A DNA stretch of 35,120 nt from Fragilariopsis cylindrus CCMP1102 (lineage: Eukaryota; Bacillariophyta; Bacillariophyceae; Bacillariales; Bacillariaceae), in assembly GCA_900095095.1 (NCBI GenBank), contig FMBT01000131.1, positions 1 to 35,120 of the forward strand, given 5' to 3'. This document shows, one piece after another, positions 31,969 to 35,120 of the stretch (position 1 is the stretch's first letter; each line of letters starts with the position of its first letter). The notes below the pieces were generated by a model. It searched no databases. It was not told the origin of the DNA and saw nothing but the letters and a program-made list of their open reading frames with translations. Position numbers and translations under genes: made by a program.

Positions 31969-32530
31969 TCAAGCTAAAATTTCATCTTGTTCAGATTTTC
32001 CCTTTCCTGCATCCTTGCCGCTGGATCCTCCTTTTCCTGATCCTTCCCCTTCAGATTTGCTTCCTCCTTTTCCTGATCCTTTCCCTTCAGGTTTGTTTCC
32101 TCCTTTTCCTTCAGATTTGCTTCCTCCTTTTCCTGATCCTTTCCCTTCTGATTTACTTCCTCCTTTTCCTGATGATTTCCCTTCAGATTTGCTTCCTCCT
32201 TTTCCTGATCCTTTCCCTTCAGATTTACTTCCTCCTTTTCCTGATCCTTTCTTTTCAGATTTGCTTCCTCCTTTTCCTGATCCTTTCCCTTCTGATTTCT
32301 TTCCTCCTTTTCCTGCTGATTTGCTTCCTTTTTCCTTACCACATCCCTTACCCCCACATACTGTCGGAGAAAAGGTGGTCGGTGCTGATGTTTGTGCATA
32401 AGTTGGATCATATGAAGGAGTAATGCTTGGTGATGCTGTTGGTGATGCAGTTGGTGAAACACTTGTCGAACTTGAAGTAAAATTCCTACAAGATTTCCTG
32501 CAGACGGACGGACAAAAGGATTTGACCGTG
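31969..32530 (-). pseudogene. Gly/Lys/Ser repeat protein with Pro-Thr segment, 5' end missing
   Basis: An uninterrupted minus-strand frame with no ATG, so easily missed. It reads YTVKSFCPSVCRKSC, a Ser/Thr/Pro stretch (SPTASPTASPSITPSYDPT), then CGGKGCGKEKGSKSAGK, and about eight units of a 12-residue repeat of type GSGKGGSKSEGK. It ends EQDEILA and TGA (31969-31971). In the regular units Lys recurs every fourth residue. Ser and Glu fill the gaps; the tail is strongly basic apart from Glu. The Cys-rich and Pro-Thr parts are like diatom secreted proteins, and a Lys/Ser-rich repeat recalls silaffin-type biosilica proteins (inference only). The frame closes about 60 nt upstream of the Cys-rich part, inside a copy of the neighbouring nucleotidase gene, so the 5' end is lost or lies in an unrecognised exon. 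Confidence 0.6.
32005..32330. repeat. 36-bp tandem minisatellite, coding GSGKGGSKSEGK units
   Basis: About eight copies (some shortened) of CCTCCTTTTCCTGATCCTTT-type units on the plus strand. Purine/pyrimidine asymmetry is nearly complete: the plus strand is almost all C/T. All three minus frames plus one plus frame are largely open through it, so openness alone is not evidence of coding. Confidence 0.9.
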
Positions 32531-32532
32531 TA

Positions 32533-32592
32533 TGATGAATTTGATATTAGCCCAAATGCAACGAGATTATATATATATTTTTGAAACTAAAA
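32533..32592 (+). repeat. duplicated fragment of the 5'-nucleotidase gene 3' end
   Basis: The stretch TATGATGAATTTGATATT, then AGCCCAAATGCAACGAGAT and, after a TA run, TTTTGAAACTAAAAA matches in order the last coding bases of the nucleotidase gene at about 31777-31838 (GATGAATTTGATATT, CCCAAATGCAACGAGAT, GAAACTAAAAA). A few bases (TTGTTGG to AG) are changed and a TATATATATAT insertion is present. Confidence 0.8.
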
Positions 32593-32641
32593 ATTTCTTT
32601 ACAATGATTATTAAATATGTATTTAGCAATCTTAATTTATC

Positions 32642-35120
32642 TCAACGATTCTCCTTTCTCTGTAGTTGCAAATGCCAAGGAATTTCTTTTCCTCTGGATT
32701 TCCACCAGTTGCGTGCATAATTTCTATTAGATGATTCACGTTGTTGATTTACTTTAGGATCAGTACTTGGTGGTTTACGGTTTCCATGGACATGGTTGTT
32801 CATATTAAATTTCGAGGTCGTACTATCAGTATTATACTTCTTCACCTCCACGACTGATGGTGGCACATCGACATCTACTACATTTACAACGTTATCATCC
32901 TTTTCACGACTTGGATTTACTACAGGATCAGTACTTGAGGGTTTCTTGGAGTTCTTGCGCATTTTAGCTGCTTCGATTCTTGTGGTAGCATAATCCTCTT
33001 CCTTATCCTCTGCATCTTGCAGAAAATCCGCCAAATCTTTTCCGTGAAGTTTCTTCATCGTATGATCGTGGATTCCATTCAACATACAATGTACGGCGAA
33101 TTGCAATTTACTGTAAGATGGGAAGAAGTAAGCTAAGGCGGCATGTACAAGCAAGTGCAATCCTGGTTGTAATCGTACATAATTAGAGGGATCGTGAACC
33201 GACCCCCGCATACATAGAGGAACAAGATGATGCCATTCTGCATAGATATTGATATCATAGCAACCCTCCATGCAAACTCGCAATATAATTTTTGCCCACT
33301 TTTCATCGTCTCCTGTGGCGTCTAGTAGAACGGCTTTTGCAAAGCAATACCAATTTACTATAAAGCGGCCATCTATGGGTGACAAAGTAAAGAAATCGCG
33401 AACGTAGTTCTTCTCTCTGCAAATTGAGTCGCATGAATTATGACAAACATAAAGAGTAAGTTAATAAAGTGTTAAACATAGGAGGACAATTGGAGATGTT
33501 TGCGTTGGACGTACCGTTCTGAAGTCACCATGTCGACTAGGGTCTCTACACTGATTGGATCATATTTCTTTTTTTTAACTCGATATACACTATTGCTGAC
33601 ACTTGTCAGATAAGTTTTTCTTATGTTATTGTTGTTGCTGCCGACTTCAACTTCGTCGTCGTTGAAGTCGTCGTCGTCGTATTCTCCTTCAACATAGCCG
33701 TTGTAAACACTAGCAGCATCAGCATCAGCAGCAGCATCAGCATCAGCAGCATCAGCAGTATCAGCAGCATCAGCAGCAACAGCAGCAGCAGCAGCTGCTG
33801 CAACAGTAACAAATCCAGCATAAAATTCAGCAGCAGCAGCAATATTATCAGCAATCATATAACCATTGTCGTCGTATTCGTATTCTTCGTATTCGTTGTT
33901 GTCATCAATGACACATTCCGCTGACAAATTATCTTTGTCTGATAGGTGTTGACTATTCATTGCAATGCGAGGAAAAAGATCTGGTTGGTGTTGACTATTT
34001 ATTGCGATGCAAGGAAAAGGAACCGAATCGGGTTGATGATTTCGACCGTAGTCCGTATTCTTTCTTTTTCTTGGAAACGTATGAATGATTTCATATTTAG
34101 AATGCTTTTTATTATCTGACAGTAGTTTGAAGGTGATGGGGGTTCCGGTCGTACCACCGCAAAGTCTTCCTGATGCGATGCAAGGAAAAGGAACCGAATC
34201 GGGTTGAATGATTTCATATTTAGAATGCTTTTTATTATCTGACAGTAGTTTGAAGGTGATGGGGGTTCCGGTCGTACCACCGCAAAGTCTTCCTGACAGA
34301 AACAAAGTTGAATGCGTCTGTATGTTATAATCAATCAGCCTCTTATTATCTGATAGTCGTTTGCCAGCAAAGATTATATACTGATTGTCCATCACATCAC
34401 TACCAATCCTATCACCAATCTGTTGTTTGAGCTTTGCTACAGTAGCATTTTTATCAACAACATAAGGGGTTTTATCTTGGTGAATAAATATGCATGCGGA
34501 CTTCAATTCGTGTAGTTTGCTGGACCGCCATATATATGTAGAGTAAAAAAAACCTACAAAACATAACATCGCAAGTACAACCAGACCGGCAAACTGAAAA
34601 GAAAACGAATCATCAACAATATTTGTATTTTCGGCAGCCACCCAATCGCAGTCCTTTTCGGAGTCGCCCTCAAATCGAAAGGAAGGATCGTCTTCGCAGC
34701 CTCCTCCCTCGTTGATAGGAAAGTCTGTGGGTGCTGTTGTAGGTGTAGGAGCAACTGTAGGAGCATGTAACGAAGGAGGACATGATGTAGGTAAAAATGT
34801 TGTAGGGGAAAATGTAGGAGCAACTGTATCTATAGAAGGTGCTACAGTAGGTGCTGCAGTAGGTGCCGCGGTAGGTGCTACAGTAGGTGATTCAGTAGGT
34901 GCTGCAGTTGGTGCTGCAGTTGGTGCTACAGTAGGTGCTACAGTAGGTGCTGCAGTAGGTGCCGCGGTAGGTGCTACAGTAGGTGCTGCGGTAGGTGCTG
35001 CAGTAGGTGCTGCAGTAGGTGCTGCAGTTGGTACTACAGTAGGTGCTGCAGTAGGTGCTGCAGTAGGTGCCGCGGTAGGTGCTACAGTAGGTAGTTCAGT
35101 AGGTGCTGCAGTAGGTGCCG
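32642..35120 (-). CDS. Pro-Thr stalk / TM / ubiquitin-like / HNH-domain membrane protein, 5' partial
   Basis: Exon A (33515-35120, continuing past the window) is open throughout. It holds about 24 units of APTV/APTA repeat, a Cys module (CEDDPSFRFEGDSEKDCDWV), one TM helix (FAGLVVLAMLCFVGFFYSTYIW), and a ubiquitin fold: IFIHQDKTPYVVDKNATVAK, IIFAGKRLSDNKRLIDYNIQ, then HSTLFLSGRLCGG, matching ubiquitin up to the di-Gly. Acidic and poly-Ala regions follow. Donor GTACGT after GAACG (33514) and acceptor TTTGCAG (33417) bound a 98-nt intron, which completes an Arg codon. Exon B (32642-33416) carries an HNH-like motif, AEWHHLVPLC...SNYVRLQPGLHLLVHAAL, and ends KENR. Without splicing, the frame stops at 33472 and the HNH exon lacks an ATG. 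Stalk outside and UBL/HNH inside is the likely topology. Nuclease activity is unproven. Confidence 0.72.
33417..33514 (-). other. intron joining the ubiquitin-like and HNH parts
   Basis: GTACGT donor and CAATTTGCAG acceptor, 98 nt. The split codon CG|A gives Arg in SER-EKNYVRDFF. The size and signals match other introns in the window. Confidence 0.72.
33700..33850. repeat. (GCA)n-type repeat coding Ala/Asp-rich segment
   Basis: Imperfect AGCAGC/ATCAGC tract on the plus strand. In the minus-strand gene it codes an Ala-rich stretch with regular Asp. Confidence 0.85.
34004..34296. repeat. internal duplication in the ubiquitin-like gene (33- and 91-bp modules)
   Basis: A 91-bp module is identical by eye at 34083-34173 and 34206-34296 (offset 123 bp). 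A 33-bp module is identical at 34004-34036 and 34175-34207 (offset 171 bp). Both offsets are multiples of three, so the frame is kept. The module codes SGRLCGGTTGTPITFKLLSD and flanking residues, so the di-Gly end of the ubiquitin-like domain is present twice. Confidence 0.92.
34840..35120. repeat. 12-bp minisatellite coding APT(V/A) units
   Basis: About 24 tandem copies of GGTGCTACAGTA / GGTGCTGCAGTA. In the minus-strand gene they read Ala-Pro-Thr-Val/Ala, a mucin-like stalk that continues beyond the window end. Confidence 0.95.

Noticed and set aside
31925-32401. Plus-strand open frame of Pro/Phe/Leu repeats (DPFPSDLLPPFP) over the minisatellite
   Set aside because: A strand-asymmetric repeat keeps several frames open. 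The minus frame that joins a Cys and Pro-Thr region typical of diatom proteins is the better reading.
31974-32462. Minus-strand frame coding KGKDQEKEEANL repeats
   Set aside because: Its upstream part is a meaningless His/Gln-rich reading of the Pro-Thr segment; the neighbouring minus frame gives coherent sequence throughout.
34840-35120. CRISPR-like array at the right end
   Set aside because: The 12-bp units are directly adjacent with no spacers and are coding.

Overview
The window is nuclear DNA of a eukaryote, most likely a diatom (inference). Genes are split by short GT-AG introns of about 100-190 nt and lie on both strands with short gaps. Intergenic DNA is AT-rich. Coding regions are full of Asp, Asn, Gln and Ser runs. 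Two genes carry the Pro-Thr-rich low-complexity segments typical of diatom secreted and membrane proteins. No operon, bacterial ribosome-binding site, tRNA, rRNA or CRISPR array was seen.

Layout. 1-3532 (+): C-terminal two thirds of a UBR-type N-recognin ubiquitin ligase, 5' end outside the window. 4174-5764 (+): HExxH zinc metallopeptidase-like protein. 5835-7657 (-): exostosin/GT47-like Golgi glycosyltransferase. 7914-8569 (+): small one-TM protein with one intron. 10050-11015 (+): decayed Crypton-like element ending in a GCR1_C DNA-binding domain. 11379-13079 (-): AzgA-type purine permease. 13976-15567 (+): TPR protein. 15777-16355 (-): small, probably mitochondrial protein. 16718-19026 (+): M13 (neprilysin-like) peptidase. 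19559-21322 (-): DNA polymerase delta small subunit. 22011-23806 (+): histidine phosphatase spliced to a GNAT-like domain. 23950-27140 (-): five-exon leucine-rich-repeat protein. 28301-29042 (-): SmD3 with a long RGG tail. 29529-31844 (+): 5'-nucleotidase-like phosphoesterase with two EF-hands. 31969-32530 (-): truncated Gly/Lys/Ser repeat protein. 32642-35120 (-): membrane protein combining a Pro-Thr stalk, a TM helix, a ubiquitin-like domain and a spliced-on HNH domain.

Two points matter most for a reader. First, eight genes are interrupted by about 24 apparent frameshifts. Every one is repaired by adding a single base, usually in a short homopolymer. This looks like residual consensus error of a long-read assembly rather than mass gene death, so these genes are annotated here as single loci across the breaks. 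Second, the right end (31.8-35.1 kb) is a fast-evolving segment. It holds two unusual repeat proteins, a duplicated scrap of the neighbouring nucleotidase gene, an internal duplication of a ubiquitin-like tail, and a spliced UBL-HNH fusion that may be undescribed.

The genes are mostly unrelated housekeeping functions (protein turnover, glycosylation, purine uptake, replication, splicing, phosphate metabolism). No pathway clustering is evident.
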